From assembly GCF_003114855.1 (NCBI RefSeq), contig NZ_BFBB01000008.1, positions 434,001 through 498,000 on the forward strand: a stretch of 64,000 nucleotides of DNA, in the 5' to 3' direction. Below are positions 26,073 to 35,488 of this stretch, one piece after another; position 1 is the stretch's first letter, and each line of letters starts with the position of its first letter. Under the pieces are notes generated by a model, which saw nothing but the letters and a program-made list of their open reading frames with translations, was not told where the DNA came from and did not search any database. The translations under genes and the position numbers were made by a program. This DNA is from Leptospira ryugenii. Lineage in GTDB: Bacteria > Spirochaetota > Leptospiria > Leptospirales > Leptospiraceae.

Positions 26073-28715
26073 TTATTTCGCTAATTTTCTCATTCGAATG
26101 CAACGCTCTTCTAAATCGATCTGCTTTTTTAGAGTTTTTTTGATCGATGCAGGTAGCTTTGGATGCGATTGAACAAATTTACTTAAAATTGTTTTTGATT
26201 CTAGATTACAAAAATCGGGTGCTAAAGCTTTTGAGATGCCATCTAAATAATTTTCATCATCCTCTGGTCCAAAATTGGCCAAAGTGTCCAAGAATGGTTT
26301 TGTAAATTGCATCTGTATATCTTTTTGGTAGATTGGAAATAAATGGTATGCGATTACTCGTAGAGTACTTGTTGAATATTCTTCGGACTTTTGCTTTAAA
26401 ACCAAATGAAACCACTTTTCTTTTGAGGAAAGGTCTGGCTTTGCAGCTAACACAGAATAATATGAATTTTTTCCTCGAGAAGATGTATCTAGCTTTCTTT
26501 CTTTTTCTAAAATACTTTCAAAATTAGGATCATTGAATCCTAGAGAACTTAGTTTGATGAGGATCGACCAACGGAGATCTTGGTCTAATTTTAATCCTGG
26601 AATCGTAATATTGCCAAGTAAAACATTCCAAATTTGTATGGCCTCTTCTTTTCCATACACAGAATCTAAATAGGAAAGGAACCAATATCGTTGTTCATCG
26701 GAACTTGCTACTTCTTCTTTTAAACCGTCCCAAAGAAAATTCGAAAGTTCTTTTAGATCTTTTTCACTAACAGATGTTTCTTTCCAAAATCGACTTGTGA
26801 AATAGGAATACGAGCGATCTGAGGATAGATTTGATAGGAGCCATTTTTTGATTTTTACATTTTTTTCGTGCGGAAGAACGGCTCTTGCAAGTTGATAGAA
26901 TTCATCAAATGAGACAAGTCCGTACTTCACTTGGTCCCAATAGTTTGACCATAAGATGAGACGCCGAAAGGAATCTGTATCATTCAACAGAATTTTTTGG
27001 AGTGCTTCTATTTGAGTCCCTTTCCAACGCCAAATGACAAAGTCATGGTCTTCATCGTTGAGAAGAACAAAATCAGGGCAAAAAGAAACCTTTTCTACAA
27101 AACTTGTATTTCGACCGGTATACACGAGCGCGAGAGATTGAAAGTCTAGTTTTGTGGATGTTTGACTTTCATTGATTTTATACAATCCAATTTGAATTTT
27201 ATGGTCTCGGTAACGATTTTGTTCTCCTTCTGCAAATTGAGTTATGCTCCAAGAAAGGAACTGGTCTTTGCAAGAATAATCGAATTTAATCGCATTTGTT
27301 CCCTTGGTTTCTAGCCAATCTTTTGACCATTTACGCAAAGAGAGACCACCAGCTAATTCGAGTTCGGTGAGAAAATCCAATAAAGATGAATTTGAATACG
27401 CATATCGTTTCAGGTAGGACTGAACTCCTTTTTGGAAAACCTCTGGGCCAAGGAAAAAGACCAATTGTTTTAGGACCGAGGCACCTTTTCCATAGGTGAT
27501 TCCATCAAATTGTATAAAGGCTTCCTCAGTATCTTTTACTTTTGCCTCGATGGGGTGATTTGTACTAAAAGAGTCTTCTAAATAGGCCCATTGTTTCATC
27601 TTTTCAAAGAAAGATTCCCAAGTTTCTTTGAACTCAGAATTTTTTTCCTGGGCTAAACTAGCCATATAGGTTGCGAAGCTTTCATTCAACCATAAACCAT
27701 TCCACCATTTCATAGTGACTAGATTTCCAAACCACATATGAGCCATCTCATGTAAAATAACGTCGGATAAATTCTCTTTTTGTGAGCGTGTCATGGGACT
27801 ACGGCTAACAAACCTCTCAGAAAAAGTAACCGCTGCTACATTTTCCATAGCGCCAAAATTAAATTCAGGAACGATTACTTGGTCGTACTTTTCAAACGGA
27901 TAAGGGAAATCAAAATAGGTAGGAAAAAATCCGAAGCCATCTTTTGTGTATTGAAACCAAAGTTTAGGGTCAACATACCTTGCTAATGACTTTCGGATAA
28001 ATAGCCTAAGTGGAATTTGTTCGTATTTGTCTTCCCAGACGGTATATGGCCCTGCATGCAATGAAAAAACATAAGGAGATATCTTTTTTGATTTTGAAAA
28101 GGTATGTCTAGTTTGAGAGGAATCATCGGGATTCGGAAGGATTGAGATAGGCAATGTCGTGGATATAACCTTCCATGAATTGGGAGCATCGACAGTTAAT
28201 GAAAACGTCGCCTTTAGGTCAGGTTGGTCAAAACAGGGAAACATTTTATTTGCATGAAAGGCTTCAAACTGAGAATACAGATACATCTCTTGGTCTTCTG
28301 GATCAGTAAATGTATGTAAACCATTGCCTGTTCTCGCATAGGGTGTTTTGAAAGCTAAAGATAGATCATTTTTGCCTTTTTGAATGTAATTGCCATCGAT
28401 CAGTAAGTATCCTTTTTCAAGCTTTATATCTTTACTTACATCCTTTCCGTTTACAATAATGGATTGAATATCTCCTTCAAAGTAATCCAAGCGGATTGTA
28501 TCTGACTTCCAGGATTGGAAATTTAAGGAAAGTTTTCCCTCAAAATAAGATTCTTTTGTGAGTTTAATATGAAGGTCGTAATGGATATCAGAGAGGAGGC
28601 TGGCTCTTTTTTCCGCATCTTTTTGTGTTAGATGGTAATGGGAATCATACTGAGAGCAATGGCATATCAAAAAAACCATTCCAAAAAATATCAAAGGCTT
28701 AAATACATTTTTCAT
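26073..28715 (-). CDS. pepN: M1-family aminopeptidase, lipoprotein form
   Basis: An 880-residue zinc aminopeptidase of the PepN/M1 family. The exopeptidase motif GAMEN is at about residue 290 and the zinc site HEMAHMWFGNLV with its distal NE (WLNESFATY) at about 323-346. The family's FDQPD block (MFPCFDQPDLKATF) is near 160, and a helical C-terminal domain follows. Unlike cytosolic PepN, it starts with a leader ending FLICHC, so it is probably anchored to the envelope and trims peptides outside the cytoplasm. The ATG has TTAGGA about seven bases upstream. It lies eight bases after the amidase-like gene. Confidence 0.93.
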   Translation of the reverse strand: MKNVFKPLIFFGMVFLICHCSQYDSHYHLTQKDAEKRASLLSDIHYDLHIKLTKESYFEGKLSLNFQSWKSDTIRLDYFEGDIQSIIVNGKDVSKDIKLEKGYLLIDGNYIQKGKNDLSLAFKTPYARTGNGLHTFTDPEDQEMYLYSQFEAFHANKMFPCFDQPDLKATFSLTVDAPNSWKVISTTLPISILPNPDDSSQTRHTFSKSKKISPYVFSLHAGPYTVWEDKYEQIPLRLFIRKSLARYVDPKLWFQYTKDGFGFFPTYFDFPYPFEKYDQVIVPEFNFGAMENVAAVTFSERFVSRSPMTRSQKENLSDVILHEMAHMWFGNLVTMKWWNGLWLNESFATYMASLAQEKNSEFKETWESFFEKMKQWAYLEDSFSTNHPIEAKVKDTEEAFIQFDGITYGKGASVLKQLVFFLGPEVFQKGVQSYLKRYAYSNSSLLDFLTELELAGGLSLRKWSKDWLETKGTNAIKFDYSCKDQFLSWSITQFAEGEQNRYRDHKIQIGLYKINESQTSTKLDFQSLALVYTGRNTSFVEKVSFCPDFVLLNDEDHDFVIWRWKGTQIEALQKILLNDTDSFRRLILWSNYWDQVKYGLVSFDEFYQLARAVLPHEKNVKIKKWLLSNLSSDRSYSYFTSRFWKETSVSEKDLKELSNFLWDGLKEEVASSDEQRYWFLSYLDSVYGKEEAIQIWNVLLGNITIPGLKLDQDLRWSILIKLSSLGFNDPNFESILEKERKLDTSSRGKNSYYSVLAAKPDLSSKEKWFHLVLKQKSEEYSTSTLRVIAYHLFPIYQKDIQMQFTKPFLDTLANFGPEDDENYLDGISKALAPDFCNLESKTILSKFVQSHPKLPASIKKTLKKQIDLEERCIRMRKLAK

Positions 28716-28723
28716 TTTGGATC

Positions 28724-30148
28724 CTAAGGTTGAAAAGATTTATATAAGATAGCCCAATCCAAAGAGCTGCGATTTTTCCATTCTGATTCAGGAAAGTATT
28801 TCCCTCCAATCGAATTTAGTATGAGTTCCATATATTCTTCGCCTGGATCGAAATCTTTCGCGTTTAAAAAGATGGAACCGCCCCATCGTTTTTTTGCTTG
28901 TGTATGGCTGAAGATCCCGGAGAGAGATTGAATGTCTTCATTATTGAGCGGGATTTTATATTTTTGAGCTAATTCAAGAACAAGGACTTTCACTTTTTCC
29001 GTTTGTTCCGGTTGTGAGATCAATTCTGCAGTGTCCTTTGCGATGATTTCAATTTGTATACATTGGTCATTCGTACCTGTTGCTGCCGCCGCTCGGTCTT
29101 CTAACGAATCTACCAATTGGTAAGCCTTTCCATTTTTATCCACCATCAGAGTGGCAGTGAGATTTCTATTTTCCAATGTTTTCAAAGACTGAAAATAATC
29201 GGAGATAGCAGTGTAATGTAAGACAATGCAAGTTGGTTTAATTTTGCCTCTAAAGGTATACTTGACTCGGTAAGCTTCCGTTGGATACCCATTCACATCT
29301 GATTCTATGCTTGGTAGAGAAACCTTTTCTGGTTTTGAGATCCCTCGTCCGTTCGTAGGAAAGAAGGTCTCTTGGAGTCTTTGTTTGTTTTCTTTTTTTA
29401 GTACCCAACCTGATTCATACCTTTGGTACCATTGATCTTCTTCTTTATACTCGCCTCCAATGTTTATCAATAGTCTCTCCAATGCTTTTTCACCTCCACA
29501 TGGTGAAAAATCTACAAAACCACCAAATCGTCGTTTGGCTTGGTTGTGAGTGAAGACCCCTTTTTGGGAAATGATGTCATAGTTTGACTTAGGAATTGCA
29601 AAGGATTCTGTAAGCTCCTTCACAAGAGTCTCCATTCGTTTGCTTTGGATACTATTTTGTAGAAGCTGTTCTTGGCTACCTTCGTATGCTATGTGTAAAC
29701 TGACCACATCCATACCAGGGGAAGCGGCATATACATTTTGAAAGGCAGATGGATCCCAGTACACCTCTCCTTTTTTATCTATTAGGAAGTGGATAAAAAA
29801 GCCGTTCTCCAAGGAGAGTTTCAAATACTCCGTGCTTGGTTTTTTATCTGTCGAATGCAAAATAATGGCGCTGATTTGTTGTTCTTCTCTCTTTGCAATA
29901 GGCTTCCAGCTATTAAGGTCTTTGGGAGAGAGTAGGGTTGGAATAGGTTTTAGATCCGTGAAGGCTTTCAAAAAGCCTTCCCCTCCTTTTCGAAAAAAGG
30001 GAAAACAGGAGAGAGAAATCAGGAAAAATAATGAAAAAAAGACAAGTCTGTGGCAAAATAGCAATGGAATTGATAACAATAGGACGGTCTTCTTGGAACC
30101 CTTTACTCTCAGTCGAAATCGATTTTTCAAATTTACACTCAAATGCAT
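28724..30148 (-). CDS. Lipoprotein with two tandem amidase_2/PGRP-type domains
   Basis: A 474-residue predicted envelope protein with two N-acetylmuramoyl-L-alanine amidase-like domains. Domain 1 (about 85-235) has ILHST, FIHFLIDKKGEVY and THNQAKRRFGG...DFSP; domain 2 (about 290-450) has VLHYT, MVDKNGKAYQLV, CIQIEI and SHTQAKKRWGG...DFDPG. Both keep the His, His, Asp pattern expected for zinc, but the Tyr-His pair next to the zinc site in T7 lysozyme (YHFII) is IHFLI in domain 1 and ATLMV in domain 2. Catalysis is therefore doubtful. The hydrophobic segment FLISLSC fits a lipobox after a long leader. ATG 30148 is one of several possible starts. Confidence 0.78.
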   Translation of the reverse strand: MHLSVNLKNRFRLRVKGSKKTVLLLSIPLLFCHRLVFFSLFFLISLSCFPFFRKGGEGFLKAFTDLKPIPTLLSPKDLNSWKPIAKREEQQISAIILHSTDKKPSTEYLKLSLENGFFIHFLIDKKGEVYWDPSAFQNVYAASPGMDVVSLHIAYEGSQEQLLQNSIQSKRMETLVKELTESFAIPKSNYDIISQKGVFTHNQAKRRFGGFVDFSPCGGEKALERLLINIGGEYKEEDQWYQRYESGWVLKKENKQRLQETFFPTNGRGISKPEKVSLPSIESDVNGYPTEAYRVKYTFRGKIKPTCIVLHYTAISDYFQSLKTLENRNLTATLMVDKNGKAYQLVDSLEDRAAAATGTNDQCIQIEIIAKDTAELISQPEQTEKVKVLVLELAQKYKIPLNNEDIQSLSGIFSHTQAKKRWGGSIFLNAKDFDPGEEYMELILNSIGGKYFPESEWKNRSSLDWAILYKSFQP

Positions 30149-30167
30149 AGCTCTCACAACAATATCT

Positions 30168-30590
30168 TTGAAAGGGGTCAACTGCGGACCTGGCCTTTCT
30201 ACACCAAAATTGCGTGGTATCTCAGAAGAGGCATATCACAATTTCAGGGCTCTGCAGGAAGTGATCTTGGACGAAAATCCTATCAAAGATTTTGATTTGG
30301 GCTTGGCATTAGACCAATACATTTACGGTCACCCCTATCCTCTCGAAACCGAAGACGTCTTATTATTGTTAACTTCTATCCCTTCCTCTTATTTGGTTGC
30401 CTTGGCTCTTGACTTTTCATTCACCCCTCTCGTAAAACTTCCGCCGAAAGAGAGAATGGAGAGGCTGATGTCTTGGAAAAAGTCGAGTCTTGCAATGAAA
30501 CGAGGACTTTACTTTATATTGAGACAGTTTTCATTCTTTTTGCTAAGCTCATCGAAAGAGTACCAACAATATGTTGGATATGCCGCCTAA
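30168..30590 (+). CDS. Small protein preceding GMC oxidoreductase, possible partner subunit
   Basis: About 140 residues, of which the part from GISEEAYHNFRALQEVILDENP onward looks genuine. It is helical and includes TEDVLLLLTSIPSSYLVALALDF and MSWKKSSLAMKRGLYFILRQF. Its layout resembles the small subunits that accompany GMC-type dehydrogenases (gluconate 2-dehydrogenase subunit 3 style), but this is inferred from context. The frame is open far upstream, on the strand opposite the amidase-like gene, so that part is not coding. No ATG exists in the likely start region; TTG codons at 30168 and 30210 are the candidates and neither has a clear ribosome-binding site. It ends 14 bases before the GMC gene. 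Confidence 0.6.
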   Translation: MKGVNCGPGLSTPKLRGISEEAYHNFRALQEVILDENPIKDFDLGLALDQYIYGHPYPLETEDVLLLLTSIPSSYLVALALDFSFTPLVKLPPKERMERLMSWKKSSLAMKRGLYFILRQFSFFLLSSSKEYQQYVGYAA

Positions 30591-30604
30591 TAAGGAAATA
30601 CTAT

Positions 30605-32212
30605 ATGGGAATACCACAAGAAAATAGCCAAATCATAACCCCGAAAAAACACGAACAAATCATTAAAGAGAATGCTATCAAAGATGGAAAATGGAAACTG
30701 CAAGCAGATGTTGTCGTCATTGGCTCTGGTGCTGGAGGTGGAGTAGCCGCAGCAGAACTTTCCAAGGCAGGTTGGAAGGTGATTCTCATTGAAGAAGGCT
30801 CTTATTTTACGCCAGCACAATTCAATTCTGATGAATTCATTTCACAAGCAAGACTGTATCGTGATGCAGGCTTTATTGTTTCCGAAGACCAAACGATATC
30901 TATTTTACAGGGTCGTACTGTTGGAGGTTCCACAACCATCAATTGGCAAACTTCCCTCTACCCACCTATCTACGTGACAGATGAGTGGGAAAAAAGGTTT
31001 GGTTGGAAACCTGTCTCAAGAGAGGTCATGGACCCCTTTGTAAGTGAGGTACACGAACGATTAGGTGTACACGATGTACCCAATGAACTAGTGAATGCCA
31101 ATAACAATGTTTTACGGGTGGGAGGCAAAAAATTAGGATTAAATCCACAGATTCTCAAAAACAATAACAGAGGTTGCATTGGTCTTGGTCGATGTGGCCT
31201 TGGTTGTCCAATTAACGCAAAACAATCTGCATTTTTAACATGGATTCCTGATGCTATTTCGAATGGCGCAACCGTTATCTCCAATATGAAAGCTATCAAA
31301 ATCGAAGATGGCAGCATGAAACGAGTCTATGCTGAGTTTATGCCAGATGCATACGAACAAGCACCGCAAGTTCATATTGAGTCTTTGGAGATTTCAGCTC
31401 CGGTCGTCATTGTGAGTGCTGGTGCAATTGAGGGTCCGGCACTCTTACAAAGAAGTAGTCTTGGAAATGATTGGGTGGGAAAGAACCTTAAGGTCCACCC
31501 AACCTCTACAATTTTTGGAAGATTTGACCAAGAGATTAAAATGTTCCAAGGGCCACCACAATCAATCGTCATCAAAGACGGACACAATCAAAATGGCACA
31601 GGGTATGGGTATTGGTTAGAAGCCGCACCCTACCGCCCAACTCTTGCCTCAGCATTGTTGCCGTTTGTGGGCAAACAGCAATTTGGAGTTGTGAAGAACT
31701 ACAAAAATTTAAATGCGGGCATCGTACTTGTTCGTGATGGTGCAGCGGGTCAAGCAGATGCATCGGTGAAGTGGAGCTTTGGTAGAAGAAAAGTTTACTT
31801 CAATCTAACTAAAGAAGATGGCCAAAATATGCTGAGAGGATTGAAGGCACTTGCCGAAATCACCGTCGCAGCGGGAGCAAAAGAGCTTATCTTTCCATTT
31901 AGCAGAATGGAAAAACCATACCAAGTTGAGAAAAACGCAAACTTTGACTGGGTGTTACAAGAAAGTATCCAATCAGGTGACCTCTCCGTTGGATCAGCAC
32001 ACCCACATGGTTCCATTCAATCTGCTAGCACAGAAGAGATGGGAGCGGTTGGATTAAACTTAGAGTTATATGGGCATAAGAATATTTTTGTCATGGATGC
32101 CTCAATTTATCCTACAGGTTTGTCAGTAAATCCACAGATTACAACAATGAGTTTAGTACTTCGTGCAGCAAGACAGTTAGCACAGGAGAAAAAGCAAAGG
32201 ACTGAGTTGTAA
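30605..32212 (+). CDS. GMC-family FAD oxidoreductase
   Basis: A 535-residue flavoenzyme of the glucose-methanol-choline oxidoreductase family. The FAD Rossmann motif GSGAGGGVAAAELSKAG is at about residues 38-54, a QGRTVGGSTTINW block follows, then a Cys-rich RGCIGLGRCGLGCPINA stretch, and the C-terminal catalytic His and Asn lie in SAHPHGS and SVNPQITT. The enzyme oxidises an alcohol, sugar or sterol-like substrate; the substrate is unknown and no signal peptide is seen. I chose the ATG at 30605, preceded by AAGGAAA; a longer frame from 30473 would overlap the small upstream gene. It probably forms a two-gene operon with that gene. Confidence 0.9.
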   Translation: MGIPQENSQIITPKKHEQIIKENAIKDGKWKLQADVVVIGSGAGGGVAAAELSKAGWKVILIEEGSYFTPAQFNSDEFISQARLYRDAGFIVSEDQTISILQGRTVGGSTTINWQTSLYPPIYVTDEWEKRFGWKPVSREVMDPFVSEVHERLGVHDVPNELVNANNNVLRVGGKKLGLNPQILKNNNRGCIGLGRCGLGCPINAKQSAFLTWIPDAISNGATVISNMKAIKIEDGSMKRVYAEFMPDAYEQAPQVHIESLEISAPVVIVSAGAIEGPALLQRSSLGNDWVGKNLKVHPTSTIFGRFDQEIKMFQGPPQSIVIKDGHNQNGTGYGYWLEAAPYRPTLASALLPFVGKQQFGVVKNYKNLNAGIVLVRDGAAGQADASVKWSFGRRKVYFNLTKEDGQNMLRGLKALAEITVAAGAKELIFPFSRMEKPYQVEKNANFDWVLQESIQSGDLSVGSAHPHGSIQSASTEEMGAVGLNLELYGHKNIFVMDASIYPTGLSVNPQITTMSLVLRAARQLAQEKKQRTEL

Positions 32213-32264
32213 AATTTTTTAAAAATCCCTTTCTTTCCCATGACTTTCGGACAGTTTGGAATTT

Positions 32265-33824
32265 GTGGGAAAGTGGGTTTGTATTCTTGTTTCGTTTCTT
32301 TGGTTTTTTTCGATTGGAGCGGAGGAGAATCCAATCCTAAAGGACGCAAAGAAAGCTTTCGCTAGAAAGGCATATTCGGAAGCGATCAAAAAATTTGCAA
32401 AGTATGCTGAACTACATCCAAATGATGGAGAACCATATATGTATATGGGATACATATATGAGTACAAAAAAGATTATCCCAACTCTATACAAAATTTCAG
32501 AAAAGCTGCTGAGTTAAATCTGGAGAAATCCCACAAAAAGACTGTATTGCTTAAGCTTGCACTTTTCTTCAATTACCACCAAGATTGGAACGCTGCCGCA
32601 ACGTATTCCTCGCGGTACTTAAAATATGACCCACAAAATGAAGAAGTGCAAAAAATATATAACCGCGCTATAGGCAACCGTGGGAATCCAAATTCCAATC
32701 ACACAGCCTATCACGTACCTCAAAAACAACCCGAGCCTAAACAAGAACCCAAACAAAACCCTAAAAAACAAGCCTCGCCTGATACTGATTCAGATGAGGT
32801 GAGACCGAGTGCAGAATATGAAGAAGAATTAAAAAACAATCCCAATCAAGAAGAACTTCGTTGGGAATACGTACTTGCCTTATTTGAAGAAAAGAAATAT
32901 GATTTAGCAGAAAAGAATATTCTACTATTAATAGAAAAAAATCCAAATCGAACTAGATATCATTATAAACTTGGAATCGTTAAACTCAGAAAAGATGATC
33001 CAAAAGCAGCAATCGAATCCTTCGAACGAGCCCGTAAAAATCCTTTTTCTAAGGATACCAATGTCTTTTTGTATTATGTATACCTAAATGAGGGGATAGC
33101 CTATCAAAAATTAAAACAATTTGATATGGCAGAATCCTCTTTTCAGTCTGCTTATAAACAGGTAAATAAAGATACACCTCTTCTAGCACTTGCAAGACTT
33201 TATCACGATAAATCCGAATGGCAAAAGTGCGCAGAGAGTGCAGAATCGGCTCTCCAAATCAATCCGCAAATAGAATCGCACATGTTTCGATTTCTTTGTC
33301 TTGCCGAGGCTGAAAAATCTGGAACCAAATTAGAGAAAAGTTTTGAATCTTATTTCCAATACCTAGAGACAAACTTTTCAAATCCACAGAAGGCTCCCGA
33401 TAAATATAGACTTGGTTTTCTTCGTTTGGCTCGCCAATTAACAGTTGTTGGTAAAGAACAAACAGCCGAAAAATATTTTTCTGTTTTGGAATCTGATGAG
33501 GAAGTAAACCAAACAAGGGAGTATTTATTCTATCGAGGTAAAAATCTATTTTATCTCAATAAAATAGATCCAGCAATCTCTTTACTTTCTAAAGTGAATC
33601 AATCATCTGCTGCTTCTTACTTATTGGCAAGAGCCTACGCAAAAAAAGGAGATCTGGCTTCAGTGAAAATCCATTTAAAAAATGCTGGATCTCTAAAAGA
33701 TGAGTACTGGGAAACCGCTCGAAAAGAAACAGATTTCAAAGTCTTTGAAAGGGAAGAGTCATTCAAAAATTTTTTAGTGAATAAAGGTAAGGAGACTACA
33801 ACTCCTCCTCTTTCGAATCCTTAA
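32265..33824 (+). CDS. Secreted tetratricopeptide-repeat protein
   Basis: A 519-residue protein with a signal peptide (KWVCILVSFLWFFSIGAEE). Several TPR units are visible, such as AYSEAIKKFAKYAELHPNDGEPYMYMGYIYEYKKDY and the groups around KYDLAEKNILLLIEKNPN and QFDMAESSFQSAYKQV. Between the first and later repeats is a Pro/Gln/Lys-rich linker at about residues 140-165. It is a periplasmic scaffold with no enzyme motif. The GTG at 32265 gives the better signal peptide; a TTG at 32256 is possible, and neither has a strong ribosome-binding site. Its 3' end overlaps the convergent aroD by 29 bases. Confidence 0.75.
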   Translation: MGKWVCILVSFLWFFSIGAEENPILKDAKKAFARKAYSEAIKKFAKYAELHPNDGEPYMYMGYIYEYKKDYPNSIQNFRKAAELNLEKSHKKTVLLKLALFFNYHQDWNAAATYSSRYLKYDPQNEEVQKIYNRAIGNRGNPNSNHTAYHVPQKQPEPKQEPKQNPKKQASPDTDSDEVRPSAEYEEELKNNPNQEELRWEYVLALFEEKKYDLAEKNILLLIEKNPNRTRYHYKLGIVKLRKDDPKAAIESFERARKNPFSKDTNVFLYYVYLNEGIAYQKLKQFDMAESSFQSAYKQVNKDTPLLALARLYHDKSEWQKCAESAESALQINPQIESHMFRFLCLAEAEKSGTKLEKSFESYFQYLETNFSNPQKAPDKYRLGFLRLARQLTVVGKEQTAEKYFSVLESDEEVNQTREYLFYRGKNLFYLNKIDPAISLLSKVNQSSAASYLLARAYAKKGDLASVKIHLKNAGSLKDEYWETARKETDFKVFEREESFKNFLVNKGKETTTPPLSNP

Positions 33825-34515
33825 TTGAATTTACTCTGAACAAATCGCCTCTCAATTTTTTAAAGGTCTCAACAGAAATTTGGCCTGGAGCCTTCGGTTC
33901 GCCTAAGGTCATATAGGTATAAGAGGAATGGAAATGATCGCCAAAGACTCTGGACATGATACCTAGTTCTCCCATACAAATTCCTATCATTGTATGTGTT
34001 TTGGAAAGGAGTTTGATATCATTTAAGAAATCAGCCGTTTCGTTAATATCTTCTGGTGTAATCGCAAACTTAAAAATTGGATTCTTCTTTTTGACAGGTT
34101 TTGCATTACTAATGAACTCTTTCATCTCTTTTGCGTAGATTGACTTTTTAAAAGAATGGTAAGAGTAAATGATGCGAAAGTTTAGATTTTCATAATTTGT
34201 GAATATAGAATCTTCTCGGTTAAGTTCGATATCCAAGTAATTTGCATTGTCATTAAAATCCTTTAAAATGCCTTCTACATCCTCTGGAAAGAGTTTTACA
34301 TAAGATTTTACACTACTATCTTCCGCTCTGCGGTAAGTAAACAGTGCAGGTAAACCTAGTGACTTGATTTTCTTTTTAAGCTCTTTTTGGATATAATTTC
34401 TGGAAAAGAGATCAAGACGAATCTCTAAAACATCAACATCCTTAGTATCTTTTTTCTGAAGATGTCTCAACTCATCTTCCCCGAGAGTAGCAATAATCTT
34501 ATAAGATTCAGGCAT
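33796..34515 (-). CDS. aroD: 3-dehydroquinate dehydratase, type I
   Basis: A 239-residue class I enzyme of the shikimate pathway, converting 3-dehydroquinate to 3-dehydroshikimate through a Schiff base. The family blocks are EIRLDLF, FTYRRAED, LDIELN, SYHSFKK with the general-base His, FKFAIT with the Schiff-base Lys, MSRVFG, and GEPKAPGQIS near the end. The ATG at 34515 has GAAAGGA ten bases upstream, within the end of the kdsD gene, and starts four bases after its stop. Sequence is diverged from enterobacterial AroD, but all key residues are visible. aroC lies just across the divergent promoter region. Confidence 0.9.
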   Translation of the reverse strand: MPESYKIIATLGEDELRHLQKKDTKDVDVLEIRLDLFSRNYIQKELKKKIKSLGLPALFTYRRAEDSSVKSYVKLFPEDVEGILKDFNDNANYLDIELNREDSIFTNYENLNFRIIYSYHSFKKSIYAKEMKEFISNAKPVKKKNPIFKFAITPEDINETADFLNDIKLLSKTHTMIGICMGELGIMSRVFGDHFHSSYTYMTLGEPKAPGQISVETFKKLRGDLFRVNSIKDSKEEEL

Positions 34516-34519
34516 CTTA

Positions 34520-35488
34520 TTATAGTCCTTTCTGTAATAAATCATGTAGAGATACCATTCCCAAAAGTAACCCATTTGTATCCACAACGGGGGCCACGGA
34601 TATTGGTCTGTCTCTTTCTTCCATTTTTAGTAAAACATCATATGCTTTTTCAGTAGCAAAAAATGAACTTGGATTTGCATTCATTATATCTTTAGCAACA
34701 ATCTCAGCTGTAATTTTTTTCGCACTTAGTGCCTTTCGAATATCAAAATCAGTGATAAGGCCTAATAATTTCCCTTCTTGGTTTACCACACCTGTCGCAC
34801 CGATTCCTTTCTGTGTGATTTCTTTTAAAATTTCATCAAGAGTGGAATCTTCTCGAACCGTCGCATTGTTCTCCCCTTTTCTCATCACATCGTCAAGATA
34901 TAGAGAGAGTCTCTTGCCAAGGCGACCAGCAGGGTGGTAAAGAGCAAAATCATCTGTTTGGAAATTCTTTAGCTCCATGAGGGCCATCGCGATAGCATCA
35001 CCTAACATCAAGGCAATTGTAGTAGAAGATGTTGGTGCAAGAGCTAAAGGGCAGGCCTCTTTGAGAACAGGAGTTTCGATGACGAGATCGGATAACCTGG
35101 CTAATTTGGATTTTGTATTTGCAGTCAGGCCAATGATCTTTGCCCCTATTTTTTTTAACGTAGGTAAAATGGAGTTTAATTCTTCAGATTCTCCACTCTT
35201 GCCAATTGCCAACACAACGTCTTCAGCACCTACTATCCCTGAATCACCGTGAGATGCATCAGTTGGATGTAAAAAATAGGCTGAGGTGCCAGTAGAGGAA
35301 AGGGTGTGAGATATTTTTTTGGCAATATCTCCCGATTTCCCAACACCTGTTACGATCACCTTACCTTTAGAATTTAGGATGAGTTCTATGCATAATTTTA
35401 TATTGGGATCAAGTCGTTCTCTAAAATATTGAATCGATTGAATCTCGTCATCTAGTGCGCGTTCAACGATAGGCATTATTTCCTTCAT
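34520..35488 (-). CDS. kdsD: D-arabinose 5-phosphate isomerase (SIS plus two CBS domains)
   Basis: A 322-residue KpsF/KdsD-type isomerase that makes arabinose-5-phosphate, the precursor of Kdo in lipopolysaccharide. The SIS domain carries VTGVGKSG, TSAYFLHPTDASHGD, IGKSGES and the ALAPTSSTT block; two CBS domains follow (about 200-320; VMRKGENNATV and DIMNANPSSF). Length and order are typical. The ATG at 35488 is set by GGGAGGA ten bases upstream and by an ATGA overlap with the NusG-like gene. Upstream coupling to a NusG paralog suggests that this operon belongs to surface polysaccharide production. Confidence 0.92.
   Translation of the reverse strand: MKEIMPIVERALDDEIQSIQYFRERLDPNIKLCIELILNSKGKVIVTGVGKSGDIAKKISHTLSSTGTSAYFLHPTDASHGDSGIVGAEDVVLAIGKSGESEELNSILPTLKKIGAKIIGLTANTKSKLARLSDLVIETPVLKEACPLALAPTSSTTIALMLGDAIAMALMELKNFQTDDFALYHPAGRLGKRLSLYLDDVMRKGENNATVREDSTLDEILKEITQKGIGATGVVNQEGKLLGLITDFDIRKALSAKKITAEIVAKDIMNANPSSFFATEKAYDVLLKMEERDRPISVAPVVDTNGLLLGMVSLHDLLQKGL

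Noticed and set aside
29832..30167. Upstream extension of the small GMC-partner frame
   Set aside because: It is antisense to the amidase-like gene and its translation is low-complexity and charged; only the part after about 30168 looks like protein.
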